Source: Io17-Chloro-G2 sp965226915 (lineage in GTDB: Bacteria; Chloroflexota; Dehalococcoidia; Lucifugimonadales; UBA3495). From it: DNA of 64,000 nt. How positions within the stretch are numbered: the stretch's first letter is position 1; every line of letters begins with the position of its first letter. The stretch is from assembly GCA_965226915.1 (NCBI GenBank), contig CBDDEJ010000008.1:1-64000 (forward strand). Direction: 5' to 3'. This document shows, piece after piece, positions 35,782 through 44,702 of the stretch. A model generated the notes under the pieces. The model saw only the letters and a list, made by a program, of their open reading frames with translations. It searched no databases and had not been told where the DNA came from. A program made the position numbers and the translations under genes.

Positions 35782-35837
35782 CCCATATCGAGACCCGATC
35801 GTTCGTTTGTGTTGCTCGCCACTGTAACGTCCATGAA

Positions 35838-35906
35838 CAACGTGAGTTTTGGCAGAGGGCCTTGTGCCCCCCCTTGCAGGCTCACGTTGGCTTTGCACCA
35901 AAACTC
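35838..35906. other. Alternative stem-loop segment
   Basis: CAACGTGAG (35838-35846) pairs perfectly with CTCACGTTG (35881-35889), and the overlapping GAGTTTTGG (35844-35852) pairs perfectly with CCAAAACTC (35898-35906). Only one of the two stems can form at a time. It lies in the tail of the broken DHFR-like gene, ahead of the HsdR-N-like gene. Role unknown. Confidence 0.45.
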
Positions 35907-36132
35907 TCCAAACTGACTGACTTTTAGTTCAATTCAGAGGCGATAGTACGTCGGGGACCTGTGTGCTATAGTCGCTGGGATGGCAAGCAAGCGCGAAGTG
36001 CTCAAATGCCGCCGCTGCGAGGTCGCAGCACATCTCGTCATGGTAGATGGAAACAAAGACAGCGGTAGAAGCCATCGAGGGGAAGCTGGAGTAGTGTCTC
36101 AGTTTGACTTTGCGGCTAGTAAGGAAGTCCAC

Positions 36133-37266
36133 ATGGATTTTGTCGACGAAGTAAGGACCCGCTCCGGGCGTTTCGCTGGAAGAGTGAAGCATTGGGAAAG
36201 TGAGCCGCCTACTGAGGAGGGAACCAAGACCTCGCTGATTTTGCCTTTCATTCAGATGCTTGGGTACGACATCTTCGACCCCACCGAAGTGGTACCCGAA
36301 TTCACCGCCGACATTGGGATAAAGCGGGGCGAGAAGGTTGACTACGCCATAATGCAACGCGGCAAGCCGGCCATATTGATTGAGTGCAAAAAGTACGGCA
36401 GCAGTCTTGCCGAAGATGCCGTCTCTCAGCTCGTCCGCTACTTCGGCGTCACCGACGCCCATTTTGGTATTCTTACCGACGGCATCAGCTACCGGTTCTT
36501 CTCTGACCTTGACCAACCCAACGTCATGGACCCAAAGCCATTCTTCGAGTTCAACGTGCTCAGTTACTCTGACAAAGCAGTCGGAGAACTGAAACGTTTC
36601 ACCAAGGAAGAGTTTAAAGTTGACGAAACTCAGGAAGCCGCTTCCGTTCTCAAGTACATCGAAGGGATGAAGCAAGCGTTGGTCAGCCAGTTAAGTGCCC
36701 CCGACGAAGAATTCAGCAGGTGGCTGACCAAACGGGTCTACTCCAAGCTCTTGACCCAAGCGGCTAGAGAACGATTTTCCCACTTAGTCCGCCAAGCCTT
36801 CCGGGAGTTCATCGATGATCGGATCAACGCCACTCTCAAAAGTGCCCTGGCCAGGGACACTATCATCGATGAGCCGACCCCTAAAGTCGTTGCTCCAGAG
36901 GACACAGCCCAGCCAGTAGCCCTTGAAGCCGCCACTACTGAAGAGGAGGTTCAAGGGTACGAACTGGTCAAGGCCATCGTCAGTGACGTTGTTGACTTGG
37001 ATCGGGTATTCTTCCGAGATACCAAGAGCTATTCCATGGTCCTGCTTGATAACAACAACCGGAAGCCTATTCTCCGGCTGTACTTCAATTCCCTCTCCAA
37101 CAAGCAGATTGGGTTGCCAGTGGAAGGACGAGACTCTTACGGTCGGAGGAACATACTGGAGTACCCAATAGAATCCGTCGATGAGATAACGGGCTACGCC
37201 GACCAGATTCGGGACGTGGCGAGGCGCTACCTCAAAGAGGACGGTGACCCGAGAGAACTGGCGTAA
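36133..37266 (+). CDS. HsdR-N-like PD-(D/E)xK protein, orphan
   Basis: A 377-residue protein with an N-terminal domain like type I restriction subunit R (HSDR_N): TSLILPFIQMLGYDIFDPTEV, then Asp70 (KVDYAIM) and Glu84-x-Lys86 (ILIECKKYGS), the D...ExK nuclease triad. The rest has a helical middle part and a tail with KPILRLYFNS and EYPIESVDEI, as in many 'type I restriction endonuclease N-terminal' genes without helicase. No methylase or specificity gene is near. ATG 36133 has AAGGAAG 5 bases ahead; an earlier ATG (35980) would add a CxxC-bearing N-terminus. Composition is AT-richer than neighbours, so it was probably acquired. Confidence 0.75.
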   Translation: MDFVDEVRTRSGRFAGRVKHWESEPPTEEGTKTSLILPFIQMLGYDIFDPTEVVPEFTADIGIKRGEKVDYAIMQRGKPAILIECKKYGSSLAEDAVSQLVRYFGVTDAHFGILTDGISYRFFSDLDQPNVMDPKPFFEFNVLSYSDKAVGELKRFTKEEFKVDETQEAASVLKYIEGMKQALVSQLSAPDEEFSRWLTKRVYSKLLTQAARERFSHLVRQAFREFIDDRINATLKSALARDTIIDEPTPKVVAPEDTAQPVALEAATTEEEVQGYELVKAIVSDVVDLDRVFFRDTKSYSMVLLDNNNRKPILRLYFNSLSNKQIGLPVEGRDSYGRRNILEYPIESVDEITGYADQIRDVARRYLKEDGDPRELA

Positions 37267-37300
37267 AGAGTAAGGATCAGGTGGACAACATTAGCACCCG

Positions 37301-37351
37301 ACTTTTGATTCAGACCGATGACTTTTGATTCAACCAGGACTTTTGGTGCAA
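37301..37351. promoter_or_regulatory. Three direct repeats before a CoA-transferase gene
   Basis: ACTTTTGATTCA occurs at 37301-37312 and 37321-37332, and ACTTTTGGTGCA at 37340-37351, at spacings of 20 and 19 bases, two turns of the helix. The last repeat ends 6 bases before the ATG at 37358. This could be a binding site array for a regulator; no repressor gene is nearby. Confidence 0.4.
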
Positions 37352-37357
37352 AGCCAC

Positions 37358-38629
37358 ATGGAACCTTATATGCAACAAGACGGAATTCTCGCGGGCGTGC
37401 GCGTCCTAACCCTGGAACAGGTGCATGCTCTTCCTTGGGGGACCTCTTTCCTTGCCGACCTGGGTGCTCAGGTCATCCGGGTGGAAAGCGTGGTCCACCT
37501 TCAAGACCGCAAGTCGGGGCCTTTCCCAGAAGGGCGGCCCAGTGAGGAGTGGTGGAACGAAGGGGGCAACCTGGCCTACTTCGGGACCCGCAATAAGCAC
37601 AGCCTCTGTCTGGAAGTGGCCGACCCGAAGGGCAAGGAGGTTTTTCTCAAGCTGGCCGAGAAATGCGACATCGTCACCGATAATTTCCGCCCCGGAACCA
37701 TGGCGCGGTACGGCTTCGACCATGACAGCCTGTCCAAGATCAACCCCAGGATCATTACCTTGAGCTCCACAGCGTATGGCTACACCGGACCGTGGAGCAG
37801 GGCCGGTTCCCGCGCCCGCACGGTGGATGCCTCCAGCGGAATGTCCTACCTGACCGGATACGAAGACGGCCCCTCGCGCCGGGCCAGCAACAACTACATG
37901 GATCACTCGGTGGGAAACAACGTGGCATACGCCCTGCTGCTGGCGCTGTATCAACGCGACAAGACCGGCGAGGGGATGCGCATCGACCTCACCATGCAGG
38001 AGACCGGAGTGTCGGCCATCGGCCCGGCAATTCTGGAAACCCAACGCGCCATCTCTCGTTCCCGTCTTGGCTGCGGCCATCTGTGGAAGTCTCCTCACAA
38101 CGTCTTCCCCTGTAGGGGCGACGACCGCTGGATAACCATCGCTGTGTCAAGCGATGCAGAATGGCGGCGGCTAAGAAAAGCCATGGATGACCCAGCCTGG
38201 GCGGCTGATTCACGCTACGACACGGCCCGAGGCCGCTGGGAGCATCGCCGCGAGTTGGGCGAGTTGTTGTCAGGCTGGACCCAATCCCAGGACAACCAAG
38301 AGTTGATGAACCACCTGCAAAGCAACGGCGTCGCCGCCGGCGCGGTGCTGACCGCCGAAGACTTGGTGGCCGATCCCCACCTAGCGGAGCGAGGCTACAT
38401 AGAGGAGTTTGAAAACGTCAACGCACTGCAGGCCGGTCCGCGAAAATATGCCGGGCGTCCGTTTCGCATGCCTGAAGTGTCATTCGACATCCGCAACGTG
38501 GCGGCACTGGGTGAGCACAATGCGGGGACGCTGCGAGATATCGCTGGATTGTCTGAAGAGGAAATCTCCGCTCTGGCTGATGAGGGGATAATCTCCAGCC
38601 GACCTCTGCCCACCGAATCCCGGCCATAG
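37358..38629 (+). CDS. CaiB/BaiF (family III) CoA transferase
   Basis: A 423-residue family III CoA transferase, which moves CoA between organic acids through an Asp-bound intermediate. It shows the N-terminal GVRVLTLEQ...FLADLGAQVIRVE, the family motif LAEKCDIVTDNFRPGTMARYGFD, and LLALYQRDKTGEGMRIDLTMQETGVSA in the middle. The ATG at 37358 is used; an ORF start 33 bases earlier also exists. It is followed at 38754 by a second, different CoA transferase on the same strand. The substrate pair is unknown. Confidence 0.85.
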   Translation: MEPYMQQDGILAGVRVLTLEQVHALPWGTSFLADLGAQVIRVESVVHLQDRKSGPFPEGRPSEEWWNEGGNLAYFGTRNKHSLCLEVADPKGKEVFLKLAEKCDIVTDNFRPGTMARYGFDHDSLSKINPRIITLSSTAYGYTGPWSRAGSRARTVDASSGMSYLTGYEDGPSRRASNNYMDHSVGNNVAYALLLALYQRDKTGEGMRIDLTMQETGVSAIGPAILETQRAISRSRLGCGHLWKSPHNVFPCRGDDRWITIAVSSDAEWRRLRKAMDDPAWAADSRYDTARGRWEHRRELGELLSGWTQSQDNQELMNHLQSNGVAAGAVLTAEDLVADPHLAERGYIEEFENVNALQAGPRKYAGRPFRMPEVSFDIRNVAALGEHNAGTLRDIAGLSEEEISALADEGIISSRPLPTESRP

Positions 38630-38663
38630 AGGCATGAGTGGCCGCACCCTGCTAGGACGGAGT

Positions 38664-38713
38664 GTGCCCCGCCCCAGATACTTCGCCGCTTCGGCTGGCT
38701 CAGCATGACAGTC
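38664..38713 (+). repeat. Short dispersed palindromic repeat, copy 3
   Basis: CCCCGCCCCAGATACTTCGCC followed by GCTTCGGCTGGCTCAGCATGACA matches the cores at 11962-12007, 22777-22835 and 44703-44787. It sits between two CoA-transferase genes. Confidence 0.65.
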
Positions 38714-38753
38714 TTGTGCGGCCAGGGCCGTATGACAAACTCACGAGGGTGAA

Positions 38754-39959
38754 TTGGATATTCTATCTGATATAAAAGTGTTGGAATTGGCCCATAGCCT
38801 GTCTGGGGCTTTCTGCGCCAAGTTGCTGGCCGACCAGGGCGCCGGCACGGTCAAAGTGGAACCGCCCGGATGGGGAGACCCGGCCCGCCAGGAGCCGCCC
38901 TTTATCAATGGCGTTCCAGACCCGGAAGGCTCGACAATTTTTCTGGCCTTCAACACCAACAAACGCGGCATCACTTTAGATTTAGACCAATCCGCCGGCC
39001 GTGATTTATTGCTGCGGCTTTCCGCGGAAGCGGACATCATCATCGAAAGCCATCCGCCAGGCCATCTGGAAAGCCTTGGCTTGGGATACCCGGTATTGAA
39101 AGAGACTAACCCCAGGTTGATCTTGCTGTCCATCACGTATTTCGGCCAGACCGGGCCTTACCGGAATTACCGGGGAGGCGACTTGGTGGCCCAAGCGACG
39201 GGAGGTTTCCTCCACGCGGTGACAGGTTCGGCGGACCTGCCGCCAATGGGCACGGCTCTGGAGCAAATGGAGATCACCGCGGCCCGTAACGGCGCCATCG
39301 CCCTAATGGCCGCCCTATTCCAGCGACAACGGTCCGGGGAAGGCCGTCACATAGACCTGTCAACCATGGAAGCCGCCATCAGCACTCCTTCCGGTTTGAT
39401 CCAGCCCTACAGCTTCACCGGCCGGAGCCCCGTACGAGGAGGCAGCGACGGAAGCGTTATGGACGGGATGCACCTGCCCACCAAAGACGGCGAAGTGACA
39501 TTGACCACCGCCGGCACCGGCGGGCGCCCCATGGAGGCCTGGGCCGAGTTCCTTGAGGAGCCAAGGCTGGTGGACCCCAAATTCGCCACCCGTCAAAGCC
39601 GCATGGACAATTGGGAAGAGCTCCATAGCCTTGTCGCCCCGGTATTAGCCCGGTGGAACAACCTGGATCTGATGAAGGAAACCATGGCCAAGGGATTGGT
39701 CGTTGGGTTGGTCCAGAGCCCTCAGCAGGTGGTGGAATCTCCCCATCTGGAAGAGCGAGGGTTTTTTGCCGAGATCGATCATCCAATAGCCGGGAGCTTG
39801 AAATATCCCGGCCCCGGTTTCTTTATGGACGGAGCGAACCCCATGGAAGGCAGCCGGGCGGCGCCAACATTGGGAGAGCATAATTCGGAGATACTAGGCG
39901 GCGAACTGGGCCTCACGGTTGAAGAGCTGGGCCTGCTCCGGGCCTCCAGGGTCATATAA
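38754..39959 (+). CDS. CaiB/BaiF CoA transferase, second copy
   Basis: A 401-residue family III CoA transferase, separate in sequence from the one upstream. IKVLELAHSLSGAFCAKLLADQGAGTVKVEPPG starts it, then NTNKRGITLDLDQSAGRDLLLRLSAEADIIIESHPPGHLESLGLGY (the family region usually ending NFRPG; here replaced by SHPPG), and MAALFQRQRSGEGRHIDLSTMEAAIS. The start is TTG 38754 with GAGGG at 38745-38749. Probably expressed with the first gene or its own promoter; substrate unknown. Confidence 0.83.
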   Translation: MDILSDIKVLELAHSLSGAFCAKLLADQGAGTVKVEPPGWGDPARQEPPFINGVPDPEGSTIFLAFNTNKRGITLDLDQSAGRDLLLRLSAEADIIIESHPPGHLESLGLGYPVLKETNPRLILLSITYFGQTGPYRNYRGGDLVAQATGGFLHAVTGSADLPPMGTALEQMEITAARNGAIALMAALFQRQRSGEGRHIDLSTMEAAISTPSGLIQPYSFTGRSPVRGGSDGSVMDGMHLPTKDGEVTLTTAGTGGRPMEAWAEFLEEPRLVDPKFATRQSRMDNWEELHSLVAPVLARWNNLDLMKETMAKGLVVGLVQSPQQVVESPHLEERGFFAEIDHPIAGSLKYPGPGFFMDGANPMEGSRAAPTLGEHNSEILGGELGLTVEELGLLRASRVI

Positions 39960-40097
39960 GAAATCCAGCGTTTAACGCCGGCTACACCGGTCAATGACTA
40001 TCCATTCATGCGCCAGTCCGATATGCCACAAAGGCGTTTAGTATATCTGACTGGCAAACTAAAGGCAGGGCCGCGCAATTAACGCTACTCTCCAAGG

Positions 40098-41384
40098 TTG
40101 GTGAAATTCATTAGCTTCCAATCCACCGGCGGTCAACCCGGCACAGAAATCACAAGCAACCCTAAAATCTCCAACGGCCCCGGCTTGCAGCGAAAAGAGT
40201 TATTAGGCTTCTTATTCTTCGGGCACTTTGTCATCCATTGGTTCCAGCAATTGTTGCCCGTATTCCTGCCCCAGATTAGGGCGGATTTCGGCCTCTCGGT
40301 TGTTCAGGTAGCCGGCATGACCACAGCCAAACAAGCGGCCAGCGGATTGCTCACCCTGCCATCGGGCATCTTGGCCGACTCATTCGTTAAACACCGGCCC
40401 GTAATAATCGGGATAGCCATCATGTTGGGCGGGTTGGCCTACCTGCTGGTAAGCATGTCCTCTGTCTATGTCCTGGTTTTGCTGTCACTATGTTTGGTGG
40501 GTGCATCTTCGGCGTTCTGGCACCCTTCGGCGGTCTCCTCCCTTTCCACGTTTTTCCCCGAACACCAGGGTACAGCCCTGGCCGTGCATGGAGTTGGCGC
40601 CAGCGTCGGCGACGCCATCGGCCCCCTGATCGTTGGCCAAGTGCTGCTGCTGGTCAGTTGGCAGCAACTGGCTCAATGGCACTTGATACCGGCGTTGATC
40701 TTGGCGGTAATGGTGTGGGCGGCCACCCGCGGGATCTTCGCCGGAGAAGCCACGCGGATGGATGTAAGCGTCTATTTGGCGGGTCTCCGGGATTTGGCTC
40801 GCCATCCCAGCGTGTTCGTAGTGATGGGCGCTAGCAGCCTGGTGGGAATGGCCCGGCTCACCACCGTGACCTTCCTTCCCTTGTATATCGTCGAGGAACT
40901 GGGCTACTCCACGGCGGGGTTGGGGTTCCACTGGATGTTGCTATACGTGATGGGAGCGGTTTCCCAACCCATTATGGGATTAGTATCCGATATATTCAGT
41001 CGCAAGACCGTCCTGCTTCCCGCCTTTACCACCATGGGAATCCTTTATTTCATCCTGCCGTCGGCGGACAAAGGAATCGAATTGGCTTTGGTGATCGCGG
41101 CTATGGGCGCGTTCTATTATGGGACCGGCAACATCGCCACCGCCGCAGTCTTGGACGTGGCGTCGCGGCAAATCCAAGGGACCACCAACAGCATCATGAG
41201 CCTGTTTCAGCAATCCATTACCCTGCCGGCTCCGATCATCGCGGCGTTCATCGTGGATGCATTTGGCTTGAGCGCGGTATTTTATTTCTGCGCGGCGCTG
41301 CTGGGGCTTGCCACGCTGGCGTGGGTATTCATAAGTTTCACGCCGCGAGATGTTGGAGAGGAGTCCGCTCACACCAGCGCCTAG
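40098..41384 (+). CDS. MFS transporter
   Basis: A 428-residue major facilitator protein with about 12 hydrophobic segments. Features include FFGHFVIHWFQQLLPVFLPQIRADFGLSVVQ at helix 1, LTLPSGILADSFVKHRP matching the MFS loop 2-3 pattern, and MGLVSDIFSRKTVL in the second half. The family resembles fosmidomycin-resistance-like or anion/carboxylate permeases; substrate unknown. The frame opens at TTG 40098 and GTG 40101; where translation starts is uncertain. It follows the CoA transferases after 140 bases. Confidence 0.8.
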   Translation: MVKFISFQSTGGQPGTEITSNPKISNGPGLQRKELLGFLFFGHFVIHWFQQLLPVFLPQIRADFGLSVVQVAGMTTAKQAASGLLTLPSGILADSFVKHRPVIIGIAIMLGGLAYLLVSMSSVYVLVLLSLCLVGASSAFWHPSAVSSLSTFFPEHQGTALAVHGVGASVGDAIGPLIVGQVLLLVSWQQLAQWHLIPALILAVMVWAATRGIFAGEATRMDVSVYLAGLRDLARHPSVFVVMGASSLVGMARLTTVTFLPLYIVEELGYSTAGLGFHWMLLYVMGAVSQPIMGLVSDIFSRKTVLLPAFTTMGILYFILPSADKGIELALVIAAMGAFYYGTGNIATAAVLDVASRQIQGTTNSIMSLFQQSITLPAPIIAAFIVDAFGLSAVFYFCAALLGLATLAWVFISFTPRDVGEESAHTSA

Positions 41385-41402
41385 CCGCTTGGACCCCGCT
41401 GT

Positions 41403-43112
41403 CTAGGTTCCGTTGTCTTCGGCGGCTTCCCAATGCGTTTGCAAATCAAACTCATTGGGGCTCTCGACCCCCGCCTCGGAGAGACGTTGCCGCATCACTC
41501 CTCCCAGCAGGTCTCGCAGGTCGGGTGACGAGTTAGCCAAAGCGATAAAGTCGTTACCGTTCATGGTGAGAAGGTCAACCGAGGTCAGCGCTTGGATGGT
41601 CGCGGTGTGACGGACGCCAAACAGCAAAGAGATCTCCCCGAAATATTCGCCGGATCCCAAGGTCGCCACCAACTCTTTGACGCCATTCTGCTCGCGGAGA
41701 ACCTGGACCTGCCCGTCGAGGATGATGAAGAATCCGCGGGCCAAATCCCCTTGATTGAAAATTATCTGGCCTGGCTCATAGTGGGACCGGGAGGTCATTT
41801 GGCTCCTAGTGATATCCAGGTGGACAATGTCCCGGTGAAACAGCAACTCCAGATTCCAGTCGATCAAAACCTGCATTTTTCGCTTCAGCCTGGGAAGCTG
41901 AGCCAGATAGTAAGAACGGTATAACAACCAGGCCAAGAGGCCTGAGACGTTGAACCCCATTATTTGGGCGGCCGCGGAAAACCGGCCTAGCGGTACGAAT
42001 ACACCCAGGCTTTTGTGAGCAAACGGTTTCACGGCCGAACCTTTCACCGACGCTAATATGTTTTTGGCCAGTTGCTTCGCTTCCCTGACCGCGTACTGGG
42101 CCGTGGGCGGACAGATTCCATCTCTGGTTTTATCGGGGATGGCGGCGCAATCGCCAATTGCCCACAAGCCCGTGTATCCCGATACTGCCAGCGAAGAATC
42201 AACGATCAGGCGCCCTTGCCGGTCCCTTGGGCAGGGCAGTTTTCCCAGCAATTGGTTACCCGCCGCGCCGATGGCGGCAACGAGGGTGCCGGCGGGAATA
42301 CTGGACCCATCGTCCAGCAACACTCCTTCGGCGGTAGCCCCGGCAACTCTAGTCTTGAGCCGGATCTCGATTCCTTTCCGTTCCAGCACCTTATGGCTGA
42401 AAGCGGCAGGCTCTTCATCCAGTTCCCGCAGGATTCGTTCCGATCCCTGGAGCAAAAGCACTCTTGCCTTCGCAGGGTCCACGTGGCGGTAGCTATGGGC
42501 AGCTTCCGTGATGAAATCGTTGATCTCCGCCGCGACCTCCACTCCGGTGTAGCCGGCTCCGGCCACGACAAATGTTAGTAGACGGCTCTTCCGCTGCGGG
42601 TCATCTTCCACGTCAGCCTTCTCCAATATTCCAATCAGGTGACTGCGGAGGGCAATGGCGTCGCCCAACGTTTTGAAAGAGAAGGAATGAGCCGCCATAC
42701 CCGGAATCCTGGATAGGTCGGTGCTGCCGCCCACGGCGATGACCAGATGGTCGAATGGAATGTGTCGAAAGCGTGGTTGGTCAGGGTAACGGATCACGAC
42801 CTGACGCCGGTCCAGGTCTACGCCCTCTATCTCGGCCTGGTGAAAGTCGCACTGGCGGCAGAGGCGGCGAATGGGGCTGACGATGTGGGGAGGCTCGATG
42901 CTGCCGGACACGACTTCCGCCAGCATGGGCTGAGTCAAAAAGAAGTTATCCCGGCTCACCATGGAAAGGTGGATTCGCCCCTTTCGCGCTGCTTTTTGCA
43001 GTCCCAGGGCTGCATACACCCCTCCGTAGCCCCCTCCCAGGATCACTACGCGTGGCGGCCCATCCAGCCGGGCGGCGATTCCCTCTGTAGCCCTTTCGGT
43101 TTCGGTTACCAT
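41403..43112 (-). CDS. NDH-2-like FAD dehydrogenase fused to cyclic-nucleotide-binding-like domain
   Basis: The first ~430 residues form a type II NADH dehydrogenase-like flavoprotein: FAD motif VVILGGGYGGVYAALGL near residue 22, NADH motif VVAGAGYTGVEVAAEI near 178, and GLWAIGDCAAIPD. A hydrophobic segment SGLLAWLLYRSYYLAQLPRLKRK suits membrane association. Residues from about 440 form a cNMP-binding beta-barrel (YEPGQIIFNQGDLARGFFIILDGQV, FGEISLLFGVRHTATIQA). The phosphate-binding arginine is one position early (R-H-T-A), so nucleotide binding is unproven. It may couple respiratory NADH oxidation to a signal. 569 residues in total, well above the usual NDH-2 length of about 400. Confidence 0.8.
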   Translation of the reverse strand: MVTETERATEGIAARLDGPPRVVILGGGYGGVYAALGLQKAARKGRIHLSMVSRDNFFLTQPMLAEVVSGSIEPPHIVSPIRRLCRQCDFHQAEIEGVDLDRRQVVIRYPDQPRFRHIPFDHLVIAVGGSTDLSRIPGMAAHSFSFKTLGDAIALRSHLIGILEKADVEDDPQRKSRLLTFVVAGAGYTGVEVAAEINDFITEAAHSYRHVDPAKARVLLLQGSERILRELDEEPAAFSHKVLERKGIEIRLKTRVAGATAEGVLLDDGSSIPAGTLVAAIGAAGNQLLGKLPCPRDRQGRLIVDSSLAVSGYTGLWAIGDCAAIPDKTRDGICPPTAQYAVREAKQLAKNILASVKGSAVKPFAHKSLGVFVPLGRFSAAAQIMGFNVSGLLAWLLYRSYYLAQLPRLKRKMQVLIDWNLELLFHRDIVHLDITRSQMTSRSHYEPGQIIFNQGDLARGFFIILDGQVQVLREQNGVKELVATLGSGEYFGEISLLFGVRHTATIQALTSVDLLTMNGNDFIALANSSPDLRDLLGGVMRQRLSEAGVESPNEFDLQTHWEAAEDNGT

Positions 43113-43205
43113 CGCTGCCTCCGGGTGAAATAGCAGGTTGTTTTAGAAAGTTGTTTGAGCAGGTTGTTTGAGTAGGTCCTTTTATAGGTTCGCTTGGGGA
43201 ACCGG

Positions 43206-44507
43206 TCAAGCCTGCCGTAGTTTGGGGGTGAACGCCACCAGAGCCAGGACCAAACCAATTCCCAACAACCCGACAATATTAGCGGCCTGGGGAGCGCCCC
43301 AAAGCTCCGCCATCGAACCGGCGGCGACGCTGCCGAAGGAAAACGCGTAGATCGCCAGAACGCGCAGGCCGATGATCCGGCCTCTAAACTCAGGCTTGGT
43401 GGTTCGAAGCAGGACTGTGAGCATGAAAACCTGGGTGGCGGAAAACCAGATTCCCATGGCGAAAAGAATGGTCATGGATAGATAGAACGACTCGGAGGCC
43501 GAGAACGCCAGGATACTAGCGTGCCACATGATCACCGCCCCAATCAACAACTTGCCGATGCCGCGCAGGTTGCGGAACGCCGTCAGGATGGCCGAACCGG
43601 TGATCGCGCCGATGCCAAAGGCGAACAGAAGCCATCCCAACCCGGCCGAGTCGGTCCCCAGAACGTCTCGGGCGAAGATGGGCATCAGACTGGTGTGAAC
43701 GGTCCAGCCGGCCAGATTGATGACCACGGCGATCAACAATGTCGCCCATAGCACCTGCTCTTTCTTGACGTATTTCAGGCCTTCCAAAACCGACCGCAGC
43801 ACCGGCTCTGGCTGGGCGGGCGCCGTTCTCTCAACACCCCTGATGGAAAGCGCGGACATGCCGCTGAGGCAATATAGAGACGCTATAGCGATATAGGCGC
43901 CCCATGCTTCGAATGCCTTGAATAAAAAACCGCCCACCAGCGGTCCGACGATCATGGCGATGTTCATTCCCACGGTGGTGAAGGCGGCGCCGTTCCCGAT
44001 CCGATCCTGGGGCAGAGTATCGGCCACCAGCGACTGGGCCGACGGCATCTGGAAGATCCGCACCATCCCCGCGCTCACCGTGATGGCGAAGATATGCCAC
44101 ACCTCCAATAGCCCCGTGGTGATCAAGATAAGCATCAGGAACCCCAGGGAAGCCATGACGAACTCCACCGCGGCCAGCACGCGCTGGCGGGGAAGCCGGT
44201 CGACGATGGCGCCGGCAAAAAGGGCCAGGAAATTCAGGCCCATCCTAGCCGCGGAGATCAGCCCCACCAAGAAATATGAGCCGGTTAGTTCCAGGATGTA
44301 CCACCCTAGGACTAGGGCTTCCATCTGCGAGCCCATGCCCACGAGGGTCGTGGATGACCACACCAGGGCGAAGTTGCGCCACCGGAAGATTGAAAGGGGA
44401 TATGCTGCCCGGGCCAAAGTCGCCGAAATTCTATCGTTGGCGTTCAATATTCGATTGAAGGCGGTTCTGAATACAAGACGTTCCGTTTTTTGCCACACCG
44501 CCGTCAT
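43206..44507 (-). CDS. MFS transporter (paralog of the window's first gene)
   Basis: A 433-residue MFS permease, complete, with an N-terminal cytoplasmic tail (about 40 residues) before helix 1 (FRWRNFALVWSSTTLVGMGSQ). AGAIVDRLPRQRVLAAVEFV is the conserved loop 2-3 pattern. It aligns along its length with the truncated MFS protein at 1-1064 (shared VGLIS..R...NF..LFAGA..DR.PRQ and GPL.GGFLF). Likely an enterobactin-exporter-like efflux permease; substrate unknown. It ends about 90 bases before the NDH-2-like gene start on the same strand. Confidence 0.83.
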   Translation of the reverse strand: MTAVWQKTERLVFRTAFNRILNANDRISATLARAAYPLSIFRWRNFALVWSSTTLVGMGSQMEALVLGWYILELTGSYFLVGLISAARMGLNFLALFAGAIVDRLPRQRVLAAVEFVMASLGFLMLILITTGLLEVWHIFAITVSAGMVRIFQMPSAQSLVADTLPQDRIGNGAAFTTVGMNIAMIVGPLVGGFLFKAFEAWGAYIAIASLYCLSGMSALSIRGVERTAPAQPEPVLRSVLEGLKYVKKEQVLWATLLIAVVINLAGWTVHTSLMPIFARDVLGTDSAGLGWLLFAFGIGAITGSAILTAFRNLRGIGKLLIGAVIMWHASILAFSASESFYLSMTILFAMGIWFSATQVFMLTVLLRTTKPEFRGRIIGLRVLAIYAFSFGSVAAGSMAELWGAPQAANIVGLLGIGLVLALVAFTPKLRQA

Positions 44508-44702
44508 CCGGCGGGCATGGCCGAAAATTCAAATCAGGATTAGCGCCTATTTTAACTCAAACCCTCGCAACATTCCGGCTGGAAAATCCGAGGGATTCAA
44601 TTCTCAAGCCGGACAACCGCCCCCCGTTGACTGTGAGCAGTCTATGTCCGAATTATCAGGCGGAGGAAACTAGCTGCGGGGAAATTCGAAAGTTACTCGA
44701 AA
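44508..44702. other. Non-coding spacer
   Basis: About 195 bases between the divergent MFS and DUF917 genes. No gene or clear promoter was identified; the dispersed repeat follows immediately. Confidence 0.35.

Larger units (their letters stand above)
35117..35927 (+). pseudogene. RibD/dihydrofolate-reductase-like gene split by a MITE
   Basis: A reductase of the RibD C-terminal / DHFR-like fold. SVYIATTVDGFIARENGSLDWLP begins the frame, then MDSVDVLVMGRNAYEAVLGFG, SKKVVVLSSS, HMYVDAGKTIQGFLDAGLIQEIIITQIPVLIGTGIPLFG. At 35603 the frame enters a MITE. If the MITE plus one CTAG is removed (35603-35777) the frame runs on as DISLAHIETRSF, the normal ending of these enzymes. No ATG, GTG or TTG start exists between the preceding gene's stop and the first conserved residues (only CTG), so the 5' end may also be lost. 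An inactive gene is likely. Confidence 0.8.
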
